From NCBI GenBank assembly GCA_030447525.1, contig JAUJOR010000009.1:153021-217020 (forward strand): a stretch of DNA of 64,000 bases, in the 5' to 3' direction. Positions 48,681 through 56,802 of the stretch are shown one piece after another (position 1 is the first letter of the stretch; each line of letters opens with the position of its first letter). Below the pieces are notes generated by a model. That model saw only the letters and a program-made list of their open reading frames with translations, had not been told where the DNA came from and did not search any database. The position numbers and the translations under genes were made by a program. The DNA comes from Chloroflexota bacterium. Its GTDB lineage: Bacteria; Chloroflexota; UBA11872; UBA12225.

Positions 48681-50699
48681 ATGGTGCAAGTCGCAGACGT
48701 CGCGTCGCGGGCGCGAGAGGGAACCGAGGTCAACCCATCGGAGCGGGGGTCGCTGGCCATTCGGGTGGCCGGCGAGGCCGGGGAAGGGATCAAGAAGCCA
48801 GGCGAGCTCCTCATCCAAGCGGCCACACGCGCCGGCTTCCAGGTGCTGACCGATTTCATCCCCCCGTCAGAGATCAAGGGGGGGGTTTCGTTTTTCCAGC
48901 TGCGCCTGGGCTCCCGCCCGCTGTTCACGCGCGGCGACTCGCCGGACGTCCTGTTCTGCTTCAACCAGGAGGCCTATGAGGTCAACATCCAGGAGCTGGA
49001 GCCTGGGGGCCTGCTGATCTATGACCCGGGGGCGGTAATCCCTAGCGACCGGGACAAGGGACAGTTTCAGCTCCTGGCCTTCCCGGTGGAGCAGATCGCG
49101 GCCAAAGATCTGAAGATGCCCATCGTGAAGAACGTGGTCGCCCTGGGCGGCATGGCGGCGCTGTTCGGGCTGGAGACGAGCCACCTCTACCAGTTGATCA
49201 ACGAGCTGTGGGCGCGCAAGGGCGATGCCGTCGTGCAGACGAATTACCGCGCCCTGGAAGCCGGCATCAAGTTTATGGAGGACAACTTCAGCGCCGACGT
49301 CCGGGCCCGCTTCGTCCTGCAGCCGGCAAAGACCGAGACCGAGAGCATGGTCGTCTCCGGCAACCAAGCCACCGCCCTGGGTGCCATCGCCGCCGGCTGC
49401 ACATTCTTCGCCGGCTATCCCATCACCCCGGCGAGCGACATCATGGAGTTTCTTGCCGCCGTGCTGCCCAGCGTCGGCGGGGCGGTGATCCAGGCGGAGG
49501 ACGAGATCTCGGCCATCAACATGATCATCGGCGCCGGCTACGCCGGGAAGCGGGCCATGACCTCCACCTCTGGCCCAGGCCTGTCCTTGATGGTGGAGGC
49601 CATGGGACTGGCAACCATGGCTGAGATCCCTGTGGTCATCGTCGACGCCCAGCGCGCCGGCCCTTCTACCGGCATGCCCACCCGCCACGAGCAAGGAGAC
49701 CTGTTCCTGTGCGCCTACGGGGGCCACGGAGAGGTGCCCCGAATCATCCTGGCCGCTACCTCGGTGGAAGATTGCTTTTACCTCACGGTCGAGGCCTTCA
49801 ACCTGGCTGAGAAGTACCAGTCACCCGTGCTGCTGATGACCGACACGGTCGTGGCCGTACGCACGGAGGGCATCGCCAAGCCAGACCTGTCCAAGATCCG
49901 CCTGGAGCATCGCGTGACGTGGGAGCCGGATCCGGACGGCAGCCAGACCAAGGGCGCCAGCGATAGCGGCAGCAACGGCGCCGTTCAGGGGACGGACAAC
50001 ACCGTTGCCGGGAACAACGGCGTCGCCGGGGCCAAGGACGCCGCCATCCCCTTTGACGAGAGCGAGTCCGGCTATCGCCGCTACAGGCTCACCGAGGATG
50101 GGGTGTCCCCGATGGCCATCCCCGGCACGCCTGGGGGCCAGTACGTGGCCATGGGCCTGGAGCACAACGAGAAAGGGCGCCACCGCCCCGACCCGCGGAC
50201 GCATACCCAGATGACGGAGAAGCGCTTCCGCAAGTTTGACCTGGCAGGGAAGGATGCCCCAGACGCGGTCAGGTACGGAAAGCCTGATGCCCCAATCGGG
50301 ATCGTCACCTGGGGCTCCACCGCCGGGGTGGCTATCGAGGCGATCGACGCCCTGGCGGCCGAGGGGATCGACGCCTGCCTCGTGGCGCCGAAGATGCTCC
50401 TGCCTCTTCCAGACCAGCAGCTCGGTGAGTTCATGCGCACAAAGGAGCACATCGTCATCCCCGAGGTGAACTACCGCGGCCAGTTCGCCGACATCCTGCT
50501 GGCGAAGTACCCCCGGCCGGCGGTGCGTGTCAACGTCTACGGCGGGCAGCCGATGCTGGTCAGCAAATTGACGGAGACCCTACGCCGGGTGGCGGCCGGA
50601 GAGGTGACCGACGGGCGCACCGTGATCAGCCCGATCATCGGCCGGCTCGAGGACCTGGTGACGCCGGACGATCTGCTGGCCCCGGTGGAGCAGCGCTAG
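48681..50699 (+). CDS. korA: 2-oxoacid:ferredoxin oxidoreductase, fused gamma-alpha subunit
   Basis: With KorB it converts a 2-oxoacid (typically 2-oxoglutarate) and CoA to acyl-CoA with reduction of ferredoxin, reversibly. The N-terminal gamma domain starts AIRVAGEAGEGIKKPGELLI. The alpha pyrimidine-binding domain follows with TALGAIAAGCTFFAGYPITPASDIME, TSTSGPGLSLMVEAMGLATM and PTRHEQGDLFL. A Gly/Asn/Ser-rich insert at about residues 417-455 separates the C-terminal domain. The 672-residue length is longer than usual because of that insert. AGAGAGG precedes the ATG; korB follows after 96 bp. Confidence 0.93.
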   Translation: MVQVADVASRAREGTEVNPSERGSLAIRVAGEAGEGIKKPGELLIQAATRAGFQVLTDFIPPSEIKGGVSFFQLRLGSRPLFTRGDSPDVLFCFNQEAYEVNIQELEPGGLLIYDPGAVIPSDRDKGQFQLLAFPVEQIAAKDLKMPIVKNVVALGGMAALFGLETSHLYQLINELWARKGDAVVQTNYRALEAGIKFMEDNFSADVRARFVLQPAKTETESMVVSGNQATALGAIAAGCTFFAGYPITPASDIMEFLAAVLPSVGGAVIQAEDEISAINMIIGAGYAGKRAMTSTSGPGLSLMVEAMGLATMAEIPVVIVDAQRAGPSTGMPTRHEQGDLFLCAYGGHGEVPRIILAATSVEDCFYLTVEAFNLAEKYQSPVLLMTDTVVAVRTEGIAKPDLSKIRLEHRVTWEPDPDGSQTKGASDSGSNGAVQGTDNTVAGNNGVAGAKDAAIPFDESESGYRRYRLTEDGVSPMAIPGTPGGQYVAMGLEHNEKGRHRPDPRTHTQMTEKRFRKFDLAGKDAPDAVRYGKPDAPIGIVTWGSTAGVAIEAIDALAAEGIDACLVAPKMLLPLPDQQLGEFMRTKEHIVIPEVNYRGQFADILLAKYPRPAVRVNVYGGQPMLVSKLTETLRRVAAGEVTDGRTVISPIIGRLEDLVTPDDLLAPVEQR

Positions 50700-50795
50700 G
50701 GGGCCTGCCGCGTGAGAGGACGTGCCGCCCTGGGAGAGGGGGGCACAGAGGGGTAACACCCCCCGCAACCGACCCTCTATCTAGGAGAGATACCA

Positions 50796-51662
50796 ATGGC
50801 TGTGGACACTCCCGTCCGCGAGCGGACGGTCGACGAGTACAAGAGCGACGAAAAGCCCACCTGGTGCCCCGGGTGCGGGGACTTCGGGGTCCTCAACGCC
50901 GTGTATCGGGCGATGCGCCTGAAGAACTTCGCCCCCCACGAGGTGGTGGCCGTCTCTGGGATCGGTTGCTCATCCCGCATCCCCTACTTCATCTCCACCT
51001 ACGGCTTTCACGGCATCCACGGGCGGACGATGCCCATCGCCACCGGCGTGCGCGTCGCCCGGCCGGAGCTCAAGACGCTGGTCTTCGGTGGTGATGGGGA
51101 CGCCTTTGCCATCGGCGCGGGACACTTCGTGCACGCCATGCGCCGCAACCTCGACCTGACCTACGTGGTGATGGACAACGCCATCTACGGCCTGACCAAG
51201 GGTCAGACGTCCCCCACCAGCGGGGCCGGGTTCAGCACCCTTTCTACGCCCCAGGGCAACCCCGAGCAGGCCCTCAATCCCATGATGCTGGCCATCAGCT
51301 GCGGGGCAACGTTCGTCGCCCGTGGCTTCTCGGCCGAGCCTCAGAAGCTGGCCGACTTGATCGTCCGGGGCATCGAGCACAAGGGCTTCTCGTTTATCGA
51401 CGTATACAGCCCCTGCCCCACGTTTAATAAGGTCAACACCTTCAAGTCCTACAAAGAGAGCGTGGCCGAGCTGCCTGGCGACCACAACGCCACGGACACC
51501 ATCCAGGCCATGAACTACGCCAACAGCGACCGCCCGCTGTACCTGGGGGTATTTCTACAGCGGGAGGCACCGACCTTTGAGCAGCATGTCCTCCAGCAGC
51601 AGTCAGGTGACGAGGGCGCTCGCCAGACGGTGCTGCAGGGTCTGTTCAACCGGTTCAGTTGA
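50796..51662 (+). CDS. korB: 2-oxoacid:ferredoxin oxidoreductase beta subunit
   Basis: A 288-residue ThDP subunit. WCPGCGDFGVLNAV supplies two cluster cysteines, SGIGCSSRIPYF the third and YSPCPTFN the fourth, consistent with one [4Fe-4S] cluster. The ThDP/Mg motif is GDGDAFAIGAGH through NAIYGLTKGQTSPTS. An AGGAGAG site lies at good distance from the ATG. The pair is of the two-subunit KorAB type without a ferredoxin-domain subunit. Its stop overlaps the start of repeat copy C. Confidence 0.95.
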   Translation: MAVDTPVRERTVDEYKSDEKPTWCPGCGDFGVLNAVYRAMRLKNFAPHEVVAVSGIGCSSRIPYFISTYGFHGIHGRTMPIATGVRVARPELKTLVFGGDGDAFAIGAGHFVHAMRRNLDLTYVVMDNAIYGLTKGQTSPTSGAGFSTLSTPQGNPEQALNPMMLAISCGATFVARGFSAEPQKLADLIVRGIEHKGFSFIDVYSPCPTFNKVNTFKSYKESVAELPGDHNATDTIQAMNYANSDRPLYLGVFLQREAPTFEQHVLQQQSGDEGARQTVLQGLFNRFS

Positions 51663-51755
51663 GTCTTTTGTGCCCGGCGGGGCACCAGCACGGGATGAAC
51701 TCGGCACGCCGTACCGCCCGGCCGGTGGCACGATGGAGCGTTTTCTAACCAGGTG
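51661..51755 (+). repeat. Dispersed double-hairpin repeat, copy C
   Basis: The clearest copy: GAGTCTTTTGTGCCCGGCGG, then GGCACGCCGTACCGCCCGGC and CGGTGGCACGATGGAGCG. Hairpins TGCCC/GGGCA (about 51671-51684) and CCGCC..GGTGG (about 51714-51727) are well formed. It begins at the korB stop codon and ends about 28 bp before the next start, so it fills the intergenic space. Confidence 0.82.
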
Positions 51756-51782
51756 GGGCGCTGCGGCGCCGAGGGGATGTGC

Positions 51783-52118
51783 ATGAAGCGCCAGAACGTC
51801 CAGGATGCCTTTGCCGGCGAGGGGAACCCGCACCAGGAAGGGATGCGAGTCGCCGAGACGGGCGACGAGGCCGTGGAATTCAACGTCGTCAGCGGCCGGG
51901 TGCTGGTCGTCGTCCCGGCCGGCACGGCAGACAGCGAGGTCTTTGACCTCCAGGAGCGCGTGCTGGGCGAGCTGCGCCTGGAAGACGGGACTGTGCTCAG
52001 CTTCACCATCGAGGACGGCTCCACCGGGGCGCAGATCAGCACCACCCTACCGAGCGGCGGCAAGGAGACGGCGCATCATCCGGGCCTGAGCTCCATCGAC
52101 GTCCCGGCGACGTCCTAG
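51783..52118 (+). CDS. Small protein of unknown function
   Basis: A 111-residue acidic protein with a probable compact beta-rich core: EFNVVSGRVLVVVPAGTADS, then EVFDLQERVLGELRLEDGTV and LSFTIEDGST. No signal peptide or helix. The ATG at 51783 has GAGGGG upstream. It sits between korB (past repeat copy C) and the phosphatase/PBP fusion, same strand. No family is recognised. Confidence 0.6.
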   Translation: MKRQNVQDAFAGEGNPHQEGMRVAETGDEAVEFNVVSGRVLVVVPAGTADSEVFDLQERVLGELRLEDGTVLSFTIEDGSTGAQISTTLPSGGKETAHHPGLSSIDVPATS

Positions 52119-52147
52119 GGCCGGCCGGCGGGGACGTAGCGGTCTTC

Positions 52148-55021
52148 GTGGCTACGGCAGCGGATCGTGCCCGCGTCACCACCATTCCAGCCGCCGCCGG
52201 CTGGTCGGTGGCGGCTGCCTCGCGCACCGGGTCGCGACGGCGGATCAACGAGGATAACTGGCTGGTTATTCCTCCTGGGCCAGGCGTTGGTCCAGGCGCT
52301 CCCCCGTCTCACCCCCTGCTCCTGGCCGTGGCGGACGGGGTAGGGGGTGAGGCAGCCGGGGAAGAGGCCAGCGCGACGGCGGTGCAGGCCCTGGCCGGGG
52401 CCTGGCGGGCCTGGCGCCCGCCGGCGGCCCCCACCGCAGCCCAGGCCGGCGAGGCCCTGCTCGCGGGGGCGCGCGAGGCCGACGCCGCCGTACAAGTCCT
52501 GGCCGCGCAGCCCCACGCTCGAGGCGCAGCAACCACTCTGACGGCGGTGGCCATCGGGGATGGGTTCCTGGCCCTCGTACACGCCGGCGACAGCCGGGCC
52601 TACCGCCTGACCGGCGACACGACGATACAGTTGACCGCCGATCACTCCTGGCTCGCAGAGCATCCTGGACCCGGCCAGGGGGGCTCGTTGCAGTCCGAAA
52701 CGCCCGTGCGGGCGCATCCCATGCGCCACGTCATCACGCGCTACCTGGGGCAGCCGGGAGGGTGCCCCTTCGACGCCCAGACGCTCGAGCGAGAGGCTGC
52801 CGACGGTCTGCTCCTGTGCACCGACGGCGTGACCAACGTCGTTTCCCTTGACGATCTGGTTACGCCTCCATCCAGCGTCGCCCGCGCCACCGGCAGGGCA
52901 GGGGCCACCATCACTCCCACCGACGGAGCCGGGCGGGCGACGGAGCACGTGCAGCGCCTCCTGGACCTGGTGGAGGGGCGAGATGGGGGGGACGACGCCA
53001 CGCTGATCGCCGCCTGGCCGGCCCCGGAGATGGCCACCGACCCCTTCGGGCTGCGCCGGCTCCTGGAGCCCCCGCGACGGGGGCGGCGCCCCTTGCTCGC
53101 CGGCGTCACGGCCACGGCCGCCGGCCTGGTAACCCTGGGCGCGGCCGGGGCGTGGCTGGGGCCGCGCGTGGTGGACACCCTCCGCCGCCCCTACCGGCCA
53201 CTCCCCGAGCCCACGGCCGCCGCCTACCTACAAGCCTGGGAGGCGGGGGACTTCGCCGCCCTGTACGGCTTTCTCACCCCCGGGGCCCAGCGGGCCATCG
53301 ATCGTGCTACTTTCGTCCAGCGTCATCAGAGCTTGAACACCGAGCTGACCCTCACCGGCTTGACCCTGACCAGCCCTCCGGCGGGAGGCCAGGGGCCGGG
53401 CGCGGGGGAAGCAGGGCCGGCGGGGAGTAGCGCCGGCCAGCCTGGCGCGGGGGCGGCCGATGAAGCCCTGGTGGCCTTTGACGCCATCTACTCCACCGCC
53501 CGCTTCGGCGAGCTGCGCCGCCAGAATACCCTGCCCTTGCAGTGGCACGATGGCCGGTGGCGAATTGCCTGGACAACGGCCGTCATGCTCCCCGAGCTGA
53601 GCGGCGGCCGGATGGTGCGGGCCTTTTCAGACCCGGCCACGCGCGGGGCGATCATTGACCGCCAGGCGCGGCCCCTGGCCCTCACTCCCTCCGAGGGGGC
53701 AGCGACCGTCGCCCGCCAGTACCCGCAAGGTACCGTGGCCGGCCCCCTCACCGGCTACGTCGGGGAAGTCACACCGGAGGAGCTGGCAGACCGGGCCAAA
53801 GACGGCATCCTGGCCGGGGACCGCATCGGCAAGGCCGGGCTGGAGGGGGCGGCGGACGCCTTGCTGGCCGGGCAGCGGGGGGGCCGGCTGACCGTGCTGA
53901 CGCCAAACGGCGAGATCGCCACCACCCTCTCGTCCGTACCCCCGCGGGCAGGTGAGACCGTGCGCCTGACGCTCGACCTGGACCTCCAGCGGGAGGTCGA
54001 GGCGGCGCTCGGGGATCGTGCGGGGAGCGTCATCGTGCTCGACCCCCAGGACGGCAGCATCCGCGCCCTGGCCACCGCTCCGCGGTACGACCCCAACGCC
54101 TTTGTCTCCGGGGGGGACGTGTCGGCCATTCTCACAGACCCGGCGCAACCACTGATCAACCGGCCGGCGCAGGGGCTTTACCCCCCCGGCTCGATCTTCA
54201 AGGCCGTGACCATGGCCGCCGGCCTGGAGCGGGGGGCCTTCCGGCCGGAATCGGAATTCACCTGTACAGGGCGCTGGACGGGATTGCCGGGCTTGTCCTT
54301 CGACTGCTGGCTACGTACGGGGCACGGACGGCTCAACCTCGTCGCCGGCCTGACGCAATCCTGCAATAGCGTGTTCTACGAGGTAGGGAAGCGCCTGGAC
54401 GAGATCGGCGCCAACTCCCTGCCCCTGTTCGCCGCCCAGTGCGGCTTCGGGAGCGTCACCGGCGCCATCCCGGGAGGGGAGCCAGCCGGCGTCGTCCCCA
54501 GCCCGGCGTGGAAGCGCCAGACGTTGAACGACGGCTGGGCGCGGGGTGACGCCGTGAACATGGCCATCGGGCAAGGGCAGCTCCTGGTCACGCCCCTCCA
54601 GGTGGCCACCTTCTACGGGGCCATCGCCGCCGGGGGCCGGCGGCGTGGCCCGCAACTCCTGGAGCGAGCCCTCTTGCCGGGAGGCAACGTCGAGCGCCTC
54701 CTCTCCCCTCCCAGCCGGTCACCGCTCCCGTGGGGTGCGGCGACGCTCGACGCCGTGCAGGCCGGGCTCAAGAACGTTGTCGGGACGCCCAACGGGACGG
54801 CGGCCGCGATCTTCGGCGGGTCGCCCCTGGCGGGTGTCACCGCCGGGAAGACCGGCACGGCCGAGGCCGGGCCGGGACGGCAGCCCCACGCCTGGTTTAC
54901 CTGCTACGCCCCGGCAGAGGCCCCCAGGGCGGTCGTGCTGGCCATGCTGGAGCACGGCGGGGAAGGGTCGCAGGTCGCCGCTCCCCTGGCGCGGCGGGTG
55001 CTGGAGATCGCATTGCGCTAG
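52148..55021 (+). CDS. PP2C phosphatase - penicillin-binding transpeptidase fusion
   Basis: A 957-residue bitopic protein. Residues 15-290 are a PP2C Ser/Thr phosphatase with metal/catalytic motifs RINEDN (D36), ADGVGG (D63), HAGDSRAY (D148), CTDGV (D226) and GGDDAT (D282/D283), all intact. A single helix follows at about 313-340 (LLAGVTATAAGLVTLGAAGA). Outside the membrane come an NTF2-like/MecA_N-type domain (about 354-480) and a class B transpeptidase domain. The latter has S682-x-x-K685 (PPGSIFKAV), S738-C-N740 and K901-T-G903, the complete penicillin-binding triad. Signalling by dephosphorylation inside and peptidoglycan cross-linking outside are thus in one chain. GTG start with a weak site. 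A Ser/Thr kinase lies two genes downstream. Confidence 0.93.
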   Translation: MATAADRARVTTIPAAAGWSVAAASRTGSRRRINEDNWLVIPPGPGVGPGAPPSHPLLLAVADGVGGEAAGEEASATAVQALAGAWRAWRPPAAPTAAQAGEALLAGAREADAAVQVLAAQPHARGAATTLTAVAIGDGFLALVHAGDSRAYRLTGDTTIQLTADHSWLAEHPGPGQGGSLQSETPVRAHPMRHVITRYLGQPGGCPFDAQTLEREAADGLLLCTDGVTNVVSLDDLVTPPSSVARATGRAGATITPTDGAGRATEHVQRLLDLVEGRDGGDDATLIAAWPAPEMATDPFGLRRLLEPPRRGRRPLLAGVTATAAGLVTLGAAGAWLGPRVVDTLRRPYRPLPEPTAAAYLQAWEAGDFAALYGFLTPGAQRAIDRATFVQRHQSLNTELTLTGLTLTSPPAGGQGPGAGEAGPAGSSAGQPGAGAADEALVAFDAIYSTARFGELRRQNTLPLQWHDGRWRIAWTTAVMLPELSGGRMVRAFSDPATRGAIIDRQARPLALTPSEGAATVARQYPQGTVAGPLTGYVGEVTPEELADRAKDGILAGDRIGKAGLEGAADALLAGQRGGRLTVLTPNGEIATTLSSVPPRAGETVRLTLDLDLQREVEAALGDRAGSVIVLDPQDGSIRALATAPRYDPNAFVSGGDVSAILTDPAQPLINRPAQGLYPPGSIFKAVTMAAGLERGAFRPESEFTCTGRWTGLPGLSFDCWLRTGHGRLNLVAGLTQSCNSVFYEVGKRLDEIGANSLPLFAAQCGFGSVTGAIPGGEPAGVVPSPAWKRQTLNDGWARGDAVNMAIGQGQLLVTPLQVATFYGAIAAGGRRRGPQLLERALLPGGNVERLLSPPSRSPLPWGAATLDAVQAGLKNVVGTPNGTAAAIFGGSPLAGVTAGKTGTAEAGPGRQPHAWFTCYAPAEAPRAVVLAMLEHGGEGSQVAAPLARRVLEIALR

Positions 55022-55070
55022 ACGCCCCCCATGACTCCCAGTCCCGCACGCTCCAGCCCGGCGCGCCGGC

Positions 55071-55076
55071 TACACT
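55071..55076 (+). promoter_or_regulatory. -10-like TACACT close to a start codon
   Basis: TACACT in CCGGCTACACTGACTG ends 10 bases before the ATG at 55087, in the 65-bp gap after the phosphatase/PBP gene. This gives a leaderless or near-leaderless mRNA for the glycosidase-like gene, which also lacks a ribosome site. Confidence 0.4.
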
Positions 55077-55086
55077 GACTGCGACC

Positions 55087-56748
55087 ATGAACGACAGAGC
55101 CTGGCGCAGACGACAGCTCCTGCCCCTGGTGGTGCCGGCCGCAGTGGGGGCTGCCGTGCCGCTGGCGGGTCAGCTGACCGGCCCCTTACGGGCCCCCGCA
55201 TTCGCGGTCGCGGCCGGGCCGGACGGGGAGCTGCATGGCCAGGGCGGTGAGGCGCCGGCGCCGGAGACCTCCCCCACGCCCCCCGAGCCCCAGATGCGGG
55301 CCCTGTGGGTGGACGCCTTCCACGACGGGATCAAGACCCCGGGGCAGGTAGAGCAGCTCATCGCCGACGCCCGCCTGGCCGGCGTCAACACCCTGATTGT
55401 CCAGGTGCGCCGGCGGGGCGATGCCTACTACAACCGCACCGCCGAGCCACGCACGGAGGATCCCAGTATCGCCCCCGGATTCGACGCCCTGCAGTGGACG
55501 ATCGAGCGGGCGCGGGCGAGTCAGCCGGCCCTGGAGGTGCACGCTTGGATCGCCACGGTGGCCCTGTGGAACCGGCGAGAGCGTCCCCCGGTGGATCCCC
55601 GGCACACCTTTCACCGCCACGGGCCTTCGGCCACCGGGACGGAGGGCTGGATCAGCCTGGACGACGCCGGTGCCGCCTGGGATGGGGACAACTATATGCT
55701 CGACCCCGGGCACCCCGAGGCGGCGCGCTACGTCGCCGAGGTGGCGGCCGAGCTAGTGCGCGAGTACGACGTAGACGGCCTGCACCTCGACCTGGTGCGC
55801 TACGCCGGGGTGCAGTGGGGCTACAACCCGGTCAGCGTGGAGCGATTCAACCAGCGCCACGGGGCTTCCGGCCGTCCGGCGCCGAACGATCCCCGCTGGC
55901 AGCAGTGGCGGCGTGACCAGGTGAGCGCCCTCGTCCGCCGCATCTACCTGGATACGCTGGTGGCCAGGCCACGGGTCAAGGTCAGCGCCGCCACCATCGG
56001 CTGGGGTAGCGGGCCGGTGGACGAACGCACCTGGCGCGCCACCAGCGCCTACCGCAACGTGTTCCAGGACTGGCTGGCCTGGCTCGAGGAAGGCATCGTG
56101 GACGTGGTGATGCCGATGAACTACGACAACGAACGGGAGCCGTTGCAACGGCTCTGGTTCGACCAGTGGATCGCCTGGCAAAAGGAGCGCAAAGGCAAGC
56201 GCCACGTGGTGGCCGGGGTGGGGCTGTTCCTCAATGAGCCGGCCGGGGGCCTGTCGCAAGTGCGTCGCGCCCTCCAGCCCGCAGCGGCCGGCGGCCGGCT
56301 GGACGGCGTGGCCCTCTACTCCTACGCCGTCTCCAACGCCCCCCTCCCCGGGGGCGACCGCCCGACCGTCCCCGGCAGCGACCTTTTCCGCGCCCTGGTG
56401 GAGCCGAGCGCCTGGGGGGGCGAGGCCCCGCCCCCGTTCGCCGCCCCGGCCATCCCGCCGCCAATGCCTTGGAAGGCGGCTCTCGAGGCGCACGTCCGGG
56501 GGACGGTCCGCCGCCCTGAGCCGGGGTCGGAGGGGGACGAGCGGCCACTGGACGGCGCCACGGTGCGCCTCGTCGGGCCGCTGACCACTACCGTACGGAC
56601 CGACGGCAACGGCGTCTTCGGCGCCCCCAGCCTCCCGCCTGGGAGGTACGTCCTGACGCTTGACCTGGACAACATCCGCCTGGGAACAACCACGGTAGAC
56701 CTAGTCGCCGGGGAGGTGCTGACGTTAGAGATGGTGGCCCGCGACTGA
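55087..56748 (+). CDS. GHL10-family glycoside hydrolase-like protein, exported
   Basis: A 553-residue exported protein. A Tat-like signal (DRAWRRRQLLPLVVPAAVGAA) leads into the GHL10/DUF187-type TIM barrel: MRALWVDAFHDGIKTPGQVE, GVNTLIVQVRRRGDAYYN, EYDVDGLHLDLVRYAG and WLEEGIVDVVMPMNYDNE. A C-terminal beta-sandwich of the carboxypeptidase-regulatory type follows (GATVRLVGPLTTTVRTDGNG...LPPGRYVLTLDL). Characterised relatives such as E. coli DigH (YddW) cleave denuded peptidoglycan strands. Its place between the transpeptidase fusion and the kinase supports a wall-remodelling role. The exact substrate is inferred. Confidence 0.85.
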   Translation: MNDRAWRRRQLLPLVVPAAVGAAVPLAGQLTGPLRAPAFAVAAGPDGELHGQGGEAPAPETSPTPPEPQMRALWVDAFHDGIKTPGQVEQLIADARLAGVNTLIVQVRRRGDAYYNRTAEPRTEDPSIAPGFDALQWTIERARASQPALEVHAWIATVALWNRRERPPVDPRHTFHRHGPSATGTEGWISLDDAGAAWDGDNYMLDPGHPEAARYVAEVAAELVREYDVDGLHLDLVRYAGVQWGYNPVSVERFNQRHGASGRPAPNDPRWQQWRRDQVSALVRRIYLDTLVARPRVKVSAATIGWGSGPVDERTWRATSAYRNVFQDWLAWLEEGIVDVVMPMNYDNEREPLQRLWFDQWIAWQKERKGKRHVVAGVGLFLNEPAGGLSQVRRALQPAAAGGRLDGVALYSYAVSNAPLPGGDRPTVPGSDLFRALVEPSAWGGEAPPPFAAPAIPPPMPWKAALEAHVRGTVRRPEPGSEGDERPLDGATVRLVGPLTTTVRTDGNGVFGAPSLPPGRYVLTLDLDNIRLGTTTVDLVAGEVLTLEMVARD

Positions 56749-56769
56749 ACGGTCGGACGGGGCGACGCC

Positions 56770-56797
56770 GAGAGTCCCCGCCCTGCAGGGGGCTCTC
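56770..56797 (+). terminator. Hairpin between glycosidase and kinase genes
   Basis: GAGAGTCCCC at 56770-56779 pairs with GGGGGCTCTC at 56788-56797 (one mismatch). The loop is 8 bases. There is no T-run, so it may be a GC-type terminator for the glycosidase gene or a structure that limits translation of the kinase, whose ATG lies 6 bases on. Confidence 0.4.
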
Positions 56798-56802
56798 TAC
56801 GA

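Noticed and set aside
52148..55021. PP2C-PBP fusion as an artefact of a missed stop
   Set aside because: The frame and codon use are even across the junction, and a membrane helix lies exactly where a bitopic protein needs it; two adjacent genes would normally each show a start site. Read mapping would still be worthwhile.
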